DNA of 64,000 nt from Marinovum algicola (GTDB lineage Bacteria; Pseudomonadota; Alphaproteobacteria; Rhodobacterales; Rhodobacteraceae), in NCBI RefSeq assembly GCF_900109145.1, contig NZ_FNYY01000001.1, positions 124,001 through 188,000 on the forward strand. Direction: 5' to 3'. Below the pieces are notes generated by a model. That model was not told where the DNA came from. It did no database searches and worked only from the letters and a program-made list of their open reading frames with translations. Shown here piece after piece: positions 34,228 through 46,277 of the stretch. Positions within the stretch are counted from its first letter, which is position 1. Each line of letters starts with the position of its first letter. Position numbers and translations under genes: made by a program.

Positions 34228-34979
34228 CGCTGGAAATCCTCACATCCGATCTTTTGGCCCCGGTCAGGCACGGGTTCTTTACCCGCCGCGGTGGCGCCTC
34301 TTCGGGTGTGTTTCACGGGCTGAACTGCGGCCAGGGCTCCTCGGATCAATCCGAGATCGTGGCGATCAATCGCAGCCGGGTCGCCGCCAGCCTCGGACTG
34401 GCGGCGCAAAGCCTGGTGACAGTGCATCAGGTGCATTCCGCCACCGCCGTGCCGGTCGAGACGCCGTTTGACACGCCGCCGCGCGCCGATGCGATGGTGA
34501 CGGCGACGCCGGGCCTGGCGCTGGGCGTGCTGAGCGCGGATTGCCAGCCGGTGCTGTTTGCCGATGTCCGGGCCGGCGTGATCGGCGCCGCCCATGCCGG
34601 CTGGCGCGGTGCGCTCGACGGCGTGCTCGAGGCGACGCTGGACGCGATGGAGGCCCTGGGCGCCGCGCGCGAGGACGTGCATGCGGTGATCGGGCCCACG
34701 ATCTCGCAAAGCGCCTATGAGGTCGGGCCCGAGTTCGTCGAGGATTTCATGGCCGAAGACCCGCAAAGCGCACGCTTTTTCGGCCAGGGCAAGGGCGACC
34801 GCTATCTGTTCGATCTGCCGGGGTTCGGCCTTTATCGGCTGCGCATGGCCGGGGTGGGCGAGGCCGAATGGTTGCGCCGCTGCACCTATGGCGATGCCGA
34901 CCGGTTCTATTCCTACCGCCGCTCGGTGCATGCCGGCGAGGCCGATTACGGCCGGCTGATTTCGGCGATCCGACTGTGA
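34224..34979 (+). CDS. pgeF: Peptidoglycan editing factor PgeF (YfiH-type)
   Basis: 251 residues of the laccase-like YfiH family. The copper/zinc-type Cys-His pattern is visible in VHQVHSA, LSADCQPVLF and AAHAGWRGALDGVLE. In E. coli the homolog removes misincorporated L-Ser muropeptides (PgeF). It ends the lgt operon. Confidence 0.93.
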   Translation: MTLEILTSDLLAPVRHGFFTRRGGASSGVFHGLNCGQGSSDQSEIVAINRSRVAASLGLAAQSLVTVHQVHSATAVPVETPFDTPPRADAMVTATPGLALGVLSADCQPVLFADVRAGVIGAAHAGWRGALDGVLEATLDAMEALGAAREDVHAVIGPTISQSAYEVGPEFVEDFMAEDPQSARFFGQGKGDRYLFDLPGFGLYRLRMAGVGEAEWLRRCTYGDADRFYSYRRSVHAGEADYGRLISAIRL

Positions 34980-35230
34980 TTGCGGCACGGGCGGGGCAGG
35001 GGGCTGCCTTGTCCTTGCCACATTGCCCGGGCGCGGGATGCGGAGTGTCCGGTTAAGTTTTTGAAAAAATTTAATAAAATGCAGATTGACGCACCGCCGT
35101 TTTTCCAGCCTGCGGCCGGGCGGAATTAACCAGAAATCATTCGTCCTGCCGCACGCCTGCCGAAAACCGCGTGCATACTGTCGGGGACAGCGCGGCTCTT
35201 TCTGCCGCGGATCAGATCGAGGAATGCAAT
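34980..35230 (+). promoter_or_regulatory. Upstream region of the small basic gene
   Basis: 251 bp without a gene. An A/T-rich tract (about 35052-35082) is conspicuous in this GC-rich genome and could be an upstream promoter element. I cannot fix a -35/-10 pair with confidence. Confidence 0.35.
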
Positions 35231-35368
35231 ATGAAAACCCGGTTTATCCAATCCGCCGTTCAGCGTGCGCAACAGTCCAAGGCCGAGCTGCCCTTTGCCC
35301 GCGGCACCCGCCGCGCCGCAGCGATCGCGCGCCGCAAGCAAGCGGCCCCGCTGCGCAAGAGCGCCTGA
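35231..35368 (+). CDS. Small basic protein of unknown function
   Basis: 45 residues, starting MKTRFIQSAVQRA and containing PFARGTRRAAAIARRK; about a quarter Arg or Lys, with no acidic residue except one Glu. An AGGA site lies about 10 bp before the ATG, and an intrinsic terminator follows 26 bp after the stop, so it forms its own short transcription unit. I have seen similar small proteins (MKTRF... start, FARG/WARG plus R-R) in Rhodobacteraceae and none has an assigned role. RNA or DNA binding is suggested only by its charge. Confidence 0.75.
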   Translation: MKTRFIQSAVQRAQQSKAELPFARGTRRAAAIARRKQAAPLRKSA

Positions 35369-35662
35369 TAGCCACGCCAAGTCCCCCACGTGACAAGCCG
35401 TGCCCCTTGCCGAGGGCGCGGCTTTTGGCTGATGTCCGCTCCGATTCGCCAGCGTGCAGAATTGTGGCAGGCCGGTTTTCGCAGCCACGACAATCCAGCC
35501 GCATTCGCCGGGATTGGCCTGCCAGGGCCGCCCAATCGATGCAAGATTTTGACGGATCAACGGAATTCTGCTTCTTTGATCTCGTTGACTAGACGCAATC
35601 AGTCCGTCTGTCGTTGTCGGTGGGGGCCGGCGCGGATGTGACCCACACTCTGGGAGCATATC
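35369..35662. other. Gap between the small basic gene and the Hint gene
   Basis: 294 bp. It contains the terminator at 35395-35426 and then about 230 bp with no recognisable coding or RNA feature before the Hint gene start. Confidence 0.5.
35395..35426 (+). terminator. Intrinsic terminator after the small basic gene
   Basis: An 11-bp stem (35395-35405 with 35414-35424, one G-U pair), eight-base loop, ending in TTTT. Confidence 0.85.
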
Positions 35663-36460
35663 ATGACGAGTCCCCTTTTGCCGCATCAGCGGCGCCTCTC
35701 CGCCACAGAGCGCATGCCGGTTACGGCGGTCCAACGCTTTGCCCGCGCCGGAGACCGGCCCCGACGCGACCTGCCGATGATGCGGCGCATGGAAGTGGCC
35801 GCGCTCAACGCCGATTTCTCCATCCAGGAACAGAGCTTTGCCGTGCCGCAGACCGAAGTCTTCGAGCGCGCGGTGTCGGGTTTTGCCCGCGGCACCGTGC
35901 TGGCCACGCCGAACGGGCCGGTGGCGATCGAGGATCTGCTGCCCGGCGACATGGTGCAGTCTTCCCAGGGGCCGCAGCGGGTGCGCTGGATCGGTTCGGC
36001 GGCGATCATGCCCGATCAGGCGCTGCCGGGCAGCATGCTTGATGGGTTGATCCGCGTCACCGCCGAGGCCTTTGGCGTCGGCCGGCCCGGCAGCGACGTC
36101 GTGCTGGGGCCGGGTGCCGCGATCCTGCACAACCCGCCGCAGTTCCGCGCCGCCACCGGCGAGGGCCATGTGCTGACGCCGGTGCAGGATTTCATCGACG
36201 GGGTGAGCGTCTTCAAGGTGACGCCGCCGAGTGCGGTCAAGATCTATCACCTGATGCTCGACCGGCATGCGGCGGTCCAGGCCGGGGGGCTCGAGGTCGA
36301 GAGCTATCACCCCGGCAGCGGCGCCGTGGGACGCATGGGCGAGAATGCGCAGCGGCTTTTCATGTCGCTCTTTCCCTTCCTGACGCATCCGCGCGACTTC
36401 GGAGCCCTCGGGTTTCCGCGGGTCGAACTGGAAATGCTCGAAGGCCTCCGGGTCGGTTAA
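35663..36460 (+). CDS. Hint-domain protein lacking the catalytic cysteine
   Basis: 265 residues. The central and C-terminal part matches the Hint_2 (hedgehog/intein-like) domain common in Rhodobacteraceae: ARGTVLATPNGPVAIEDLLPGDMV, RVRWIG, YHLMLDRHAAVQAGGLEVESYHPG. The normal first residue of the domain is Cys (CFTxGT), needed for self-splicing or cleavage; here the position is Gly73 (GFARGT), and the whole protein has no cysteine. It should not self-process. The first 70 residues are basic with no recognisable domain. No signal peptide is evident. It is convergent with the M23 gene, overlapping it by 4 bp. Confidence 0.82.
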   Translation: MTSPLLPHQRRLSATERMPVTAVQRFARAGDRPRRDLPMMRRMEVAALNADFSIQEQSFAVPQTEVFERAVSGFARGTVLATPNGPVAIEDLLPGDMVQSSQGPQRVRWIGSAAIMPDQALPGSMLDGLIRVTAEAFGVGRPGSDVVLGPGAAILHNPPQFRAATGEGHVLTPVQDFIDGVSVFKVTPPSAVKIYHLMLDRHAAVQAGGLEVESYHPGSGAVGRMGENAQRLFMSLFPFLTHPRDFGALGFPRVELEMLEGLRVG

Positions 36461-37404
36461 CGCAGGGTGAGCGTGGTGGCGCGGGTTTCCAGCGGGTCCG
36501 CGCCGCGCCGCAGCGTCACCGTCAGCCGGTAGTCGCCGGCCGGCCAGCCGCCGGCCTGCGCCTTGCGACCGGCGGCGCGAAACAGCGTCGCCTGCGGCTT
36601 CTCGATTGGCGCGTCATGGGCGATCACCCGGCCTTCGGGCCCGTCGATGACGATCCGCAGGACATCGCCGGCGCGCGCCCCGAAGGCATGGCCATAGCCC
36701 ACCAGCGCGGTGTCGCGGCGTGGCGGTGTGTCGTCGGCGCTGCCCTCGGTCACCGCCGCCAGATCGGGCACCTGCGCCGCAAAGCCGAGCGACAGGAGGC
36801 CGCCGGGGCGATAGGCGGGCGGATCCTGCCAGAGCGTGGCGCCGCTGCCGCAACTGTCGGCGTTCTCGGGTGCAAAGGGATCGATCACCGTGCCGTTCCG
36901 GCGCAGGGTCATGTGCAGATGCGGAAACTGGGTGCGGCCGCTGAGCCCGATCTCGCCCAGCACCGTGCCGGCCGCGATCTCTTGGCCCTCGGTGACCGCG
37001 ATGGTGCCCTGGCGCATGTGGCAATATTGGGTTTCCCAGCCATCGGCATGCCGGATGGCAACCCCGTTGCCGCAGTCCTTGCCCGCCAGATCACGGCCGT
37101 CGTGCAGCCGGTCGGCCACCCCGTCGCGGCGTGCGCGCACCACGCCCGGCGCGGCGGCGCGCACGCGCACGCCCTGGGCCATGGCCGCAAGCGTGGGCAG
37201 GGCGATGTCGGTGCCCTTGTGGCCGTCGTAACTCATCCCCTGACAGGTGAAATCCCGCGCGCCGGGGCCGGGATCGTGATCGACATATTGCTGGATGTAG
37301 CAGGTCTCGCCCAGGGTGCAGTCCACCGGGAAGTCCAAAGAAAAGGGCTCAGCCGCCGCGAGGGAGGCCGAGCCCAGAAGGCAGGCGCAGAGCCTGCGGA
37401 TCAT
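36457..37404 (-). CDS. Secreted M23 family metallopeptidase (LytM-like)
   Basis: 315 residues with a signal peptide (about 1-19). The M23 zinc site is canonical: HKGTD (H62, D66), then HLH in TQFPHLHMTLRR. M23 domains cut peptidoglycan cross-bridges or act as amidase activators. The C-terminal ~120 residues form a second beta-rich domain (GDVLRIVIDGPEGRVIA) I do not recognise. Several Cys pairs suit the periplasm. Its start overlaps the clpA stop by 4 bp, so it is the second gene of a clpA unit. Confidence 0.88.
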   Translation of the reverse strand: MIRRLCACLLGSASLAAAEPFSLDFPVDCTLGETCYIQQYVDHDPGPGARDFTCQGMSYDGHKGTDIALPTLAAMAQGVRVRAAAPGVVRARRDGVADRLHDGRDLAGKDCGNGVAIRHADGWETQYCHMRQGTIAVTEGQEIAAGTVLGEIGLSGRTQFPHLHMTLRRNGTVIDPFAPENADSCGSGATLWQDPPAYRPGGLLSLGFAAQVPDLAAVTEGSADDTPPRRDTALVGYGHAFGARAGDVLRIVIDGPEGRVIAHDAPIEKPQATLFRAAGRKAQAGGWPAGDYRLTVTLRRGADPLETRATTLTLR

Positions 37405-39731
37405 TCCGCCGTCAAAAGCGGCGGTTTTTTCCCGGCGAGGCGCGGATTGTCCGGCCCGCTCATTTGCAGGTCGATCTTGCCGTCCTTGATCGCCACGCGG
37501 ACGACGCCGCCCTTGGCCAGCTTGCCGAACAGAAGCTCTTCGGCCAGCGGCTTCTTGATGTGTTCCTGGATGACGCGGGCCAGCGGGCGGGCACCCATCT
37601 TGTCGTCATAGCCTTTCTCACCCAGCCATTCGGCCGCCGGCTTGGTCAGCTCGATGGTGACATTGCGGTCCATCAACTGCGCCTCGAGCTGCAACACGAA
37701 CTTCTCGACCACCTGGGCGATGACCGATTTCGGCAGCGGCTTGAAGCTGATGACAGCGTCCAGCCGGTTGCGGAACTCGGGCGTGAAGGTGCGTTCGATC
37801 GCCGCCGTGTCCTCGCCCTCGCGCCGGTCGCGGCCAAAGCCGATGGCGGCCTTGGCCTGTTCAGAAGCGCCGGCATTCGAGGTCATGATCAGGATCACGT
37901 TGCGGAAATCCACTGTCCGGCCGTTGTGGTCGGTCAATGTGCCGTGGTCCATCACCTGGAGCAGGATGTTGTAGACATCCGGGTGCGCCTTTTCCATCTC
38001 GTCCAGCAGCAGCACGCAATGCGGGTGCTGATCGACGCCATCGGTCAACTGGCCGCCCTGGTCAAAGCCGACATAGCCCGGAGGCGCGCCGATCAGACGC
38101 GAGACCGCATGTTTCTCCATGTATTCCGACATGTCGAAACGCAGCAGTTCGACGCCCAGCGTATCGGCGAGCTGTTTGGCCACCTCGGTCTTGCCGACGC
38201 CGGTGGGGCCGGCAAACAGGTAGTTGCCGATCGGCTTCTCCGGTTCGCGCAGGCCGGCGCGGGCCAGCTTGATCGCCGAAGAGAGCGCCACGATGGCATC
38301 ATCCTGACCAAAGACCACGCGCTTCAGGCTGGTTTCCAGATCCTTGAGCACCTCGGCATCGTCCTTGGAGACGTTTTTCGGCGGGATGCGCGCGATCTTG
38401 GCCACGACATCCTCGATCTCCTTGGTACCGATGGTCTTGCGACGGCGGCTCTCGACGATCAGATGCTGCGCCGCGCCGGCCTCATCGATTACGTCGATGG
38501 CCTTGTCGGGCAGTTTCCGGTCGGTGATGTAGCGCGCCGAGAGCTCCACCGCGGTCTTGATTGCGTCAGCGGTGTACTTGATGTGGTGGTGGTCCTCGAA
38601 ATAGGGTTTCAACCCCTTGAGGATCTTGACCGAATCCTCGACCGAAGGTTCCACCACGTCGATCTTCTGGAACCGGCGGGCCAGCGCGCGGTCCTTCTCG
38701 AAGTGCTGGCGGAACTCCTTGTAGGTGGTCGAGCCCATGGTGCGCAGCTTGCCGCCTTGAAGCGCGGGCTTCAGCAGGTTGGAGGCATCCATCGCCCCGC
38801 CAGAGGTGGCGCCGGCGCCGATCACGGTGTGGATTTCGTCGATGAAGAGCACCGCGTTGGGATGTTCCTCAAGCTCGTTGACCACCGCCTTGAGCCGTTC
38901 CTCGAAATCGCCGCGATAGCGGGTGCCGGCCAGGAGCGCGCCCATGTCGAGCGAATAGATCGTGGTGCCGGCAAGCACCTCGGGGGTTTCGCCGGCCTCG
39001 ATCTTGCGCGCCAGACCTTCCGCGATGGCGGTCTTGCCGACGCCCGGATCGCCCACCAGAAGCGGGTTGTTCTTGCGCCGGCGGCAGAGCACCTGGATGC
39101 AGCGCTCGACCTCGCTCTCGCGGCCGATCAGCGGATCGACATCGCCAAGGCGGGCCTTTTCGTTCAGGTCGACGCAGTATTTGCCAAGCGCGCTTTCCTT
39201 CTGGTCGGCCTCGGGGGTGCTGTCGGTGGTTTGCTGGTCGTCGTCCATGTCCTGGGCGCCGGTCACCGGCCGGGCCTCGCCATAGGCGGGATCCTTGGCG
39301 ACACCATGGGCGATGAAATTCACCGCGTCATAGCGCGTCATGTCCTGCTCTTGCAGGAAATAGGCGGCGTTGGACTCGCGTTCCGCAAAGATCGCCACCA
39401 GCACGTTGGCGCCGGTCACCTCGGTGCGGCCCGAGCTCTGGACATGGATCGCGGCGCGCTGGATCACCCGCTGGAAGGCCGCCGTCGGAACCGCCTCGGA
39501 TCCTTCGATGTCGGTCACCAGGTTCGACAGGTCGGTGTCGACATATTCCACCAGCTTGGTGCGCAGCTCCTCGGTGTCGACCGAGCAGGCTTTCATCACC
39601 CGCGTCGCGTCGGGTTCGTCGATCAGCGCCAGAAGCAGATGCTCCAGCGTTGCGAATTCATGCGAGCGGCTGTTGGCCAGGGCCAGGGCCGCGTGGATCG
39701 CCTGTTCAAGCGTATTTGAGAATGAAGGCAC
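37401..39731 (-). CDS. clpA: ATP-dependent Clp protease ATP-binding subunit ClpA
   Basis: AAA+ unfoldase that feeds proteins to ClpP. 776 residues: N-domain (about 1-140), AAA1 with GDPGVGKT, and AAA2 with GPTGVGKTEVAK and Walker B LLLDEMEKAH. The ClpP-binding loop is IGF (AAIGFGRD). I chose GTG 39731 (VPSFSNTLEQAIHAAL), because AAGGAG lies about 9 bp upstream and ClpA proteins begin with this motif; the frame is open for 21 more codons without similarity. The ClpS adaptor gene is not visible next to it. Confidence 0.96.
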   Translation of the reverse strand: MPSFSNTLEQAIHAALALANSRSHEFATLEHLLLALIDEPDATRVMKACSVDTEELRTKLVEYVDTDLSNLVTDIEGSEAVPTAAFQRVIQRAAIHVQSSGRTEVTGANVLVAIFAERESNAAYFLQEQDMTRYDAVNFIAHGVAKDPAYGEARPVTGAQDMDDDQQTTDSTPEADQKESALGKYCVDLNEKARLGDVDPLIGRESEVERCIQVLCRRRKNNPLLVGDPGVGKTAIAEGLARKIEAGETPEVLAGTTIYSLDMGALLAGTRYRGDFEERLKAVVNELEEHPNAVLFIDEIHTVIGAGATSGGAMDASNLLKPALQGGKLRTMGSTTYKEFRQHFEKDRALARRFQKIDVVEPSVEDSVKILKGLKPYFEDHHHIKYTADAIKTAVELSARYITDRKLPDKAIDVIDEAGAAQHLIVESRRRKTIGTKEIEDVVAKIARIPPKNVSKDDAEVLKDLETSLKRVVFGQDDAIVALSSAIKLARAGLREPEKPIGNYLFAGPTGVGKTEVAKQLADTLGVELLRFDMSEYMEKHAVSRLIGAPPGYVGFDQGGQLTDGVDQHPHCVLLLDEMEKAHPDVYNILLQVMDHGTLTDHNGRTVDFRNVILIMTSNAGASEQAKAAIGFGRDRREGEDTAAIERTFTPEFRNRLDAVISFKPLPKSVIAQVVEKFVLQLEAQLMDRNVTIELTKPAAEWLGEKGYDDKMGARPLARVIQEHIKKPLAEELLFGKLAKGGVVRVAIKDGKIDLQMSGPDNPRLAGKKPPLLTAE

Positions 39732-39907
39732 TTTATTCGTGCTCCTTCTAATCTGTGTCGGCGGCGAAAGACGCCAAGCCAACCGTGGCCTCATAAGGTT
39801 AAAGTTTGGTCGATCTCAGGCCCGCTTCAAGTTTTTTCTTTGCGAACCCGCTCACATTTCCAAACACTGTGTGCACAGCGCCGTGATATGCGGCAGCGCG
39901 GCGAGGG

Positions 39908-40678
39908 CTAGGAAAAGCTGTCGCGACGCTTGCGTACCTCGGCAAAAACGGCCAGGGGATCACCGTCTGCCAGACCGACCGAGGCCTGAACCGCCGGGAT
40001 ATGGCAGCGCAGGAACGGGTTGGTGTCCAGCTCGAGTGCAAGGGTTGTGGGGACAGTGGCGCGCCCCGCTGCGCGCGCCGCCGCAATCTCGTCTCTGCGA
40101 GAGATAAGGCGGGAATTCTCCGGTTCAATGGTCAGGGCAAAGCGGACGTTGGTTTCGGCGTATTCATGGCCCGAACAGACGATTGTTTCCGGCGGCAGGA
40201 CGGCCATCCGGCCCAGGCTGTCGAACATCTGCGCCGCGGTGCCCTCGAACAGCCGGCCACAGCCCAGGTGCATCAGGCTGTCCATCGTCACCAGGATGGC
40301 CGAGGTCGGCAGGTGATAGGCGACATGGCCGGTGGTATGACCCGGCACCTCGATCACCTCGACGCTTTCGCCGCCAAGCGGCACCACATCGCCCTGGCCG
40401 ACCTGCTGGTCGAGCGAGGGCAGGCGGTGGGCATCGGCGGCGGCGCCGATCACCCGGGCCGGCGCCTTGGCCAGAAGATCGGCGGTGCCCTGCACGTGGT
40501 CGGGGTGGTGGTGGGTCAGGAAGACATGGCTGAGGCGCCAGCCGCGCGCCTCCAGCGTCTCCAGGATCGGCCCGGCTTCGGGCACGTCGAACACCGCCGT
40601 TTCGCCGCTTTTGTCGTCGTGCACGAGATAGGCGTAATTGTCCGACAGACAGGGGATGGTCACAAGCTCAAGGGGCAT
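39908..40678 (-). CDS. gloB: Hydroxyacylglutathione hydrolase (glyoxalase II)
   Basis: Hydrolyses S-lactoylglutathione to lactate and glutathione, ending methylglyoxal detoxification. 256 residues. The MBL metal site is THHHPDHVQG (THxHxDH), with further ligands in GHTTGH, MHLGCGRLFEG and CSGHEYAETN. The C-terminal substrate domain includes RFALTIEPEN. Start ATG 40678 is fixed by MPLELVTIPCLSDNYAY. It is divergent from the methyltransferase gene, 63 bp away. Confidence 0.96.
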   Translation of the reverse strand: MPLELVTIPCLSDNYAYLVHDDKSGETAVFDVPEAGPILETLEARGWRLSHVFLTHHHPDHVQGTADLLAKAPARVIGAAADAHRLPSLDQQVGQGDVVPLGGESVEVIEVPGHTTGHVAYHLPTSAILVTMDSLMHLGCGRLFEGTAAQMFDSLGRMAVLPPETIVCSGHEYAETNVRFALTIEPENSRLISRRDEIAAARAAGRATVPTTLALELDTNPFLRCHIPAVQASVGLADGDPLAVFAEVRKRRDSFS

Positions 40679-40741
40679 GGCAATTCGCGGCTCCGTTGCT
40701 AGAGTGGCCCTCAAGTCTGACCCAAGCCGACGCGGATCGCA

Positions 40742-41488
40742 ATGCACCTGGATGTACAGGACCTGAGGAATTTCTATTACCGCAGCGCGCTTGGCCGTGC
40801 GGCGCAGCGGGCGGTGAGTACCCGGATGCTGCGGCTCTGGCCCGAGGCCAAGGGCCAGACGGTGGCGGGCTTTGGATTTGCCGTGCCGCTGCTGCGGCCC
40901 TATCTGGCCGAGGCGCGCCGGGTCATGGCGCTGATGCCGGGGCCGCAGGGGGTGATGCGCTGGCCGGCCGGGATGCCCAATGTCTCGGTGCTGACCGAAG
41001 AAACCTCCTGGCCGGTCGAGACCGGGCGGATCGACAAGCTGGTGGTGATGCACGGGCTGGAAACCTCGGAGCGGCCCTCGGTGCTGCTCGAGGAATGCCA
41101 TCGGGTGCTGGGGCCGGGGGGCAAGATCCTCTTTGTCGTGCCCAACCGCGCCGGGCTCTGGTCGCGCAGCGATGCCACGCCTTTCGGTTATGGCCGGCCC
41201 TACACGCAGAGCCAGCTCGAGACCCAGTTGCGCAGCCATGGCTTCATGCCGGAAAAACATGCCTCGGCGCTGTACCAGCCGCCGTCGCCACGGCGGTTCT
41301 GGATGAAGACCGGGCGGCTCTGGGAAAGTTCGGGCCAGCGCTTTGGCCTGCCGCTGCCCGCGGGGGTGCTGATGGTCGAGGCCTCCAAGCGCGTGCAGGC
41401 GCCGCATGACCCCGGTCTGCGGGTCCGGGTGCCCAGCCCGCTCGACGTCCTCAGCCCGAAGCCCGCAAAAGAGGCAAAGCCCGTTTAG
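40742..41488 (+). CDS. Class I SAM-dependent methyltransferase-like protein
   Basis: 248 residues. It resembles methyltransf_11 proteins: [13 protein letters not shown] at the motif I position lacks the usual GxGxG, and [20 protein letters not shown] is a clear motif III/IV region. The N-terminus [13 protein letters not shown] is well conserved in alphaproteobacterial homologs found beside gloB. The weak glycine motif leaves activity open. Divergent from gloB. Confidence 0.78.
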   Translation: MHLDVQDLRNFYYRSALGRAAQRAVSTRMLRLWPEAKGQTVAGFGFAVPLLRPYLAEARRVMALMPGPQGVMRWPAGMPNVSVLTEETSWPVETGRIDKLVVMHGLETSERPSVLLEECHRVLGPGGKILFVVPNRAGLWSRSDATPFGYGRPYTQSQLETQLRSHGFMPEKHASALYQPPSPRRFWMKTGRLWESSGQRFGLPLPAGVLMVEASKRVQAPHDPGLRVRVPSPLDVLSPKPAKEAKPV

Positions 41489-41639
41489 GCGCTAACAGCG
41501 GAAAATCCACCCCGGGAATCGTCGCAGTTCACGAAAATGAAAGATTTTTGAGACGCTTGCAGGTGCGCATTCGGTCGCACATGCGGCAAGCTGCTGATAA
41601 CACTTATTTATCCACGCGGCTTAAAAACCCTCAAGTATG

Positions 41640-41668
41640 TTGCGGGGTTGAGAAGGCTCTGCTACATC
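41640..41668 (+). promoter_or_regulatory. Possible atp operon promoter
   Basis: TTGCGG (41640-41645), a 17-bp spacer and TACATC (41663-41668) lie 100 bp before the atpH start. It is the best vegetative-type match in the 279-bp gap, but only moderate. Confidence 0.35.
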
Positions 41669-41767
41669 CGGCGTGATTTAGCGCCTTGAGAGATGTCAGG
41701 GCCGGGAAACGTCCCCGGACGCCACAGGAATGCGGCAAACCGGGGCCAGACAGTCGGAAGGGTGGAC

Positions 41768-42328
41768 GTGTCCGAACCAGCTTCGATTTCCTCGGGTATT
41801 GCCGATCGCTATGCGTCGGCCGTGTTCGAGATTGCCAACGAGAACGGCACTATCGCCGAACTTGAAACCAGCCTCGACGATCTGGCTGCCGCACTCGACA
41901 GCAGCGAGGAACTGCGCGACCTGATCGGCAACCCGCTGTATTCCCGCGACGATCAGCAGAACGCCATCATCGCAATCGGTCAGAAGATGAAGCTCCTCCC
42001 GGTGCTCGTCAATACCATGGGCCTGATGGCGGCCAAGCGCCGCCTGTTCGTCCTGCCTCACCTGGTCGCCCGGCTGCGCGCCAAGATTGCCGCCCACAAG
42101 GGCGAAGTGACCGCGGATGTGACCAGCGCCACGGCCCTGAGCCCGGCGCAGGCCGATGCCCTGGCGGCATCGCTGAAGAAATCCGTGGGCAAGGATGTCA
42201 AAGTAAATGCGACCGTCGATGAGAGCCTCATCGGCGGTCTTGTTGTCAAGGTGGGCTCGAAGATGATCGATACCTCGATCCGCTCGAAGCTCAATTCCCT
42301 CCAGAATGCAATGAAAGAGGTCGGATAA
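41768..42328 (+). CDS. atpH: ATP synthase F1 delta subunit
   Basis: 186 residues joining F1 to the peripheral stalk. The family N-terminus [15 protein letters not shown] and the C-terminal [18 protein letters not shown] are present. I chose GTG 41768 (then SEPASISSG), with GGAAGGGTGG upstream. Two further in-frame starts lie upstream (GTG 41762, ATG 41693). It is first in atpHAGDC; the Fo genes are elsewhere, as usual in this group. Confidence 0.93.
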   Translation: MSEPASISSGIADRYASAVFEIANENGTIAELETSLDDLAAALDSSEELRDLIGNPLYSRDDQQNAIIAIGQKMKLLPVLVNTMGLMAAKRRLFVLPHLVARLRAKIAAHKGEVTADVTSATALSPAQADALAASLKKSVGKDVKVNATVDESLIGGLVVKVGSKMIDTSIRSKLNSLQNAMKEVG

Positions 42329-43867
42329 ATGGGTATCCAAGCAGCCGAGATTTCTGCGATCCTAAAGGAGCAGATCCAAAACTTCGGGCAAGAAGCCGAA
42401 GTCGCCGAAGTGGGCCGCGTGCTCTCTGTCGGTGACGGTATCGCGCGGGTCTATGGCCTCGACAGCATCCAGGCGGGTGAAATGGTCGAGTTCCCCGGCG
42501 GCATCATGGGCATGGCGCTGAACCTCGAGACCGACAACGTCGGTGTGGTGATCTTCGGTTCCGACCGGGACATCAAGGAAGGCGACACCGTCAAGCGCAC
42601 CAATTCGATCGTGGACGTCCCCGCAGGCCCCGAGTTGCTCGGCCGCGTGGTCGACGGCCTCGGCAATCCGCTGGACGGCAAGGGCCCGATCAAGGCGTCC
42701 GAGCGTCGCATCGCCGACGTCAAGGCGCCGGGCATCATCCCGCGTAAATCCGTGCATGAACCGATGGCGACCGGCCTCAAGGCCGTCGACTCGATGATCC
42801 CGATCGGCCGTGGCCAGCGCGAGCTGATCATTGGCGACCGTCAGACCGGCAAGACCGCCGTCGCGCTCGACGCGGTTCTGAACCAGAAATCGTACAACGA
42901 CGCCGCCGGCGATGACGACAGCAAGAAGCTGTACTGCGTCTATGTCGCGATCGGCCAGAAGCGGTCCACCGTGGCGCAGCTGGTTAAGCGTCTCGAGGAA
43001 TCTGGCGCCATCGACTATTCGATCGTCGTCGCCGCGACCGCCTCCGACCCTGCGCCGATGCAGTTCCTGGCGCCCTATGCCGCAACCGCAATGGCCGAGT
43101 ACTTCCGTGACAACGGCAAGCACGCGCTGATCATCTACGATGACCTCTCCAAACAAGCCGTGTCCTACCGCCAGATGTCGCTGCTGCTGCGTCGTCCGCC
43201 GGGCCGTGAAGCCTATCCGGGTGACGTTTTCTACCTCCACTCGCGCCTGCTCGAGCGTTCGGCCAAGCTGAACGAGGACAACGGCGCCGGCTCGCTGACC
43301 GCGCTGCCGATCATCGAAACCCAGGGTGGTGACGTTTCGGCCTTTATTCCGACCAACGTGATCTCGATCACCGACGGCCAGATCTTCCTTGAGACCGAGC
43401 TGTTCTATCAGGGCATCCGCCCCGCCGTGAACACCGGTCTGTCGGTCTCGCGCGTGGGCTCCTCGGCTCAGACCAACGCGATGAAATCGGTCGCCGGTCC
43501 GGTGAAACTGGAACTCGCTCAGTACCGCGAAATGGCGGCCTTTGCGCAGTTCGGTTCCGACCTCGACGCCGCGACCCAGCAGCTGCTGAACCGTGGTGCG
43601 CGTCTGACCGAGCTGATGAAGCAGCCGCAGTATTCGCCGCTGACCAACGCCGAAATCGTCTGCGTGATCTTCGCCGGCACCAAAGGCTACCTCGACAAGA
43701 TCAAGGTGTCCGAAGTGGGCCGCTTCGAGAAGGGCCTGCTGCAACACCTGCGTTCCAAGCACGCCGATCTTCTGGATTACATCACCGAAGAAGACCCGAA
43801 GATCAAAGGTGAAGCCGAGGACAAGATCCGCGCCGCACTGGACGAATTCGCCGCCGACTTCGCATAA
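42329..43867 (+). CDS. atpA: ATP synthase F1 alpha subunit
   Basis: 512 residues, the non-catalytic nucleotide-binding F1 subunit. The P-loop is GDRQTGKT and the family signature region is [17 protein letters not shown]. The ATG directly follows the atpH stop. Codon choice is visibly different from surrounding genes (more CGT, GGT and GTT), which fits high expression. Confidence 0.98.
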   Translation: MGIQAAEISAILKEQIQNFGQEAEVAEVGRVLSVGDGIARVYGLDSIQAGEMVEFPGGIMGMALNLETDNVGVVIFGSDRDIKEGDTVKRTNSIVDVPAGPELLGRVVDGLGNPLDGKGPIKASERRIADVKAPGIIPRKSVHEPMATGLKAVDSMIPIGRGQRELIIGDRQTGKTAVALDAVLNQKSYNDAAGDDDSKKLYCVYVAIGQKRSTVAQLVKRLEESGAIDYSIVVAATASDPAPMQFLAPYAATAMAEYFRDNGKHALIIYDDLSKQAVSYRQMSLLLRRPPGREAYPGDVFYLHSRLLERSAKLNEDNGAGSLTALPIIETQGGDVSAFIPTNVISITDGQIFLETELFYQGIRPAVNTGLSVSRVGSSAQTNAMKSVAGPVKLELAQYREMAAFAQFGSDLDAATQQLLNRGARLTELMKQPQYSPLTNAEIVCVIFAGTKGYLDKIKVSEVGRFEKGLLQHLRSKHADLLDYITEEDPKIKGEAEDKIRAALDEFAADFA

Positions 43868-43879
43868 GGAGATAAGGCT

Positions 43880-46205
<2,326 letters not shown>

Positions 46206-46215
46206 GGAAACGGCC

Positions 46216-46259
46216 GGTCGCCCCGATGAGGGCCCGCAGGGGCCCGCAAAGGGGCGACC
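46216..46259 (+). other. Hairpin between atpD and atpC
   Basis: The outer stem pairs 46216-46224 with 46251-46259 perfectly (9 bp); a GGGCCC/GGGCCC stem is nested inside. No T-run follows, and the atpC ribosome site (AAGGAG) lies 6 bp after it. It may stabilise the upstream message or lower epsilon translation. Confidence 0.65.
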
Positions 46260-46277
46260 TCTCCAAAGGAGAAGAAC

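Noticed and set aside
37464-39719. 751-residue plus-strand open frame over clpA
   Set aside because: Antisense shadow of clpA; the ClpA reading is unmistakable.
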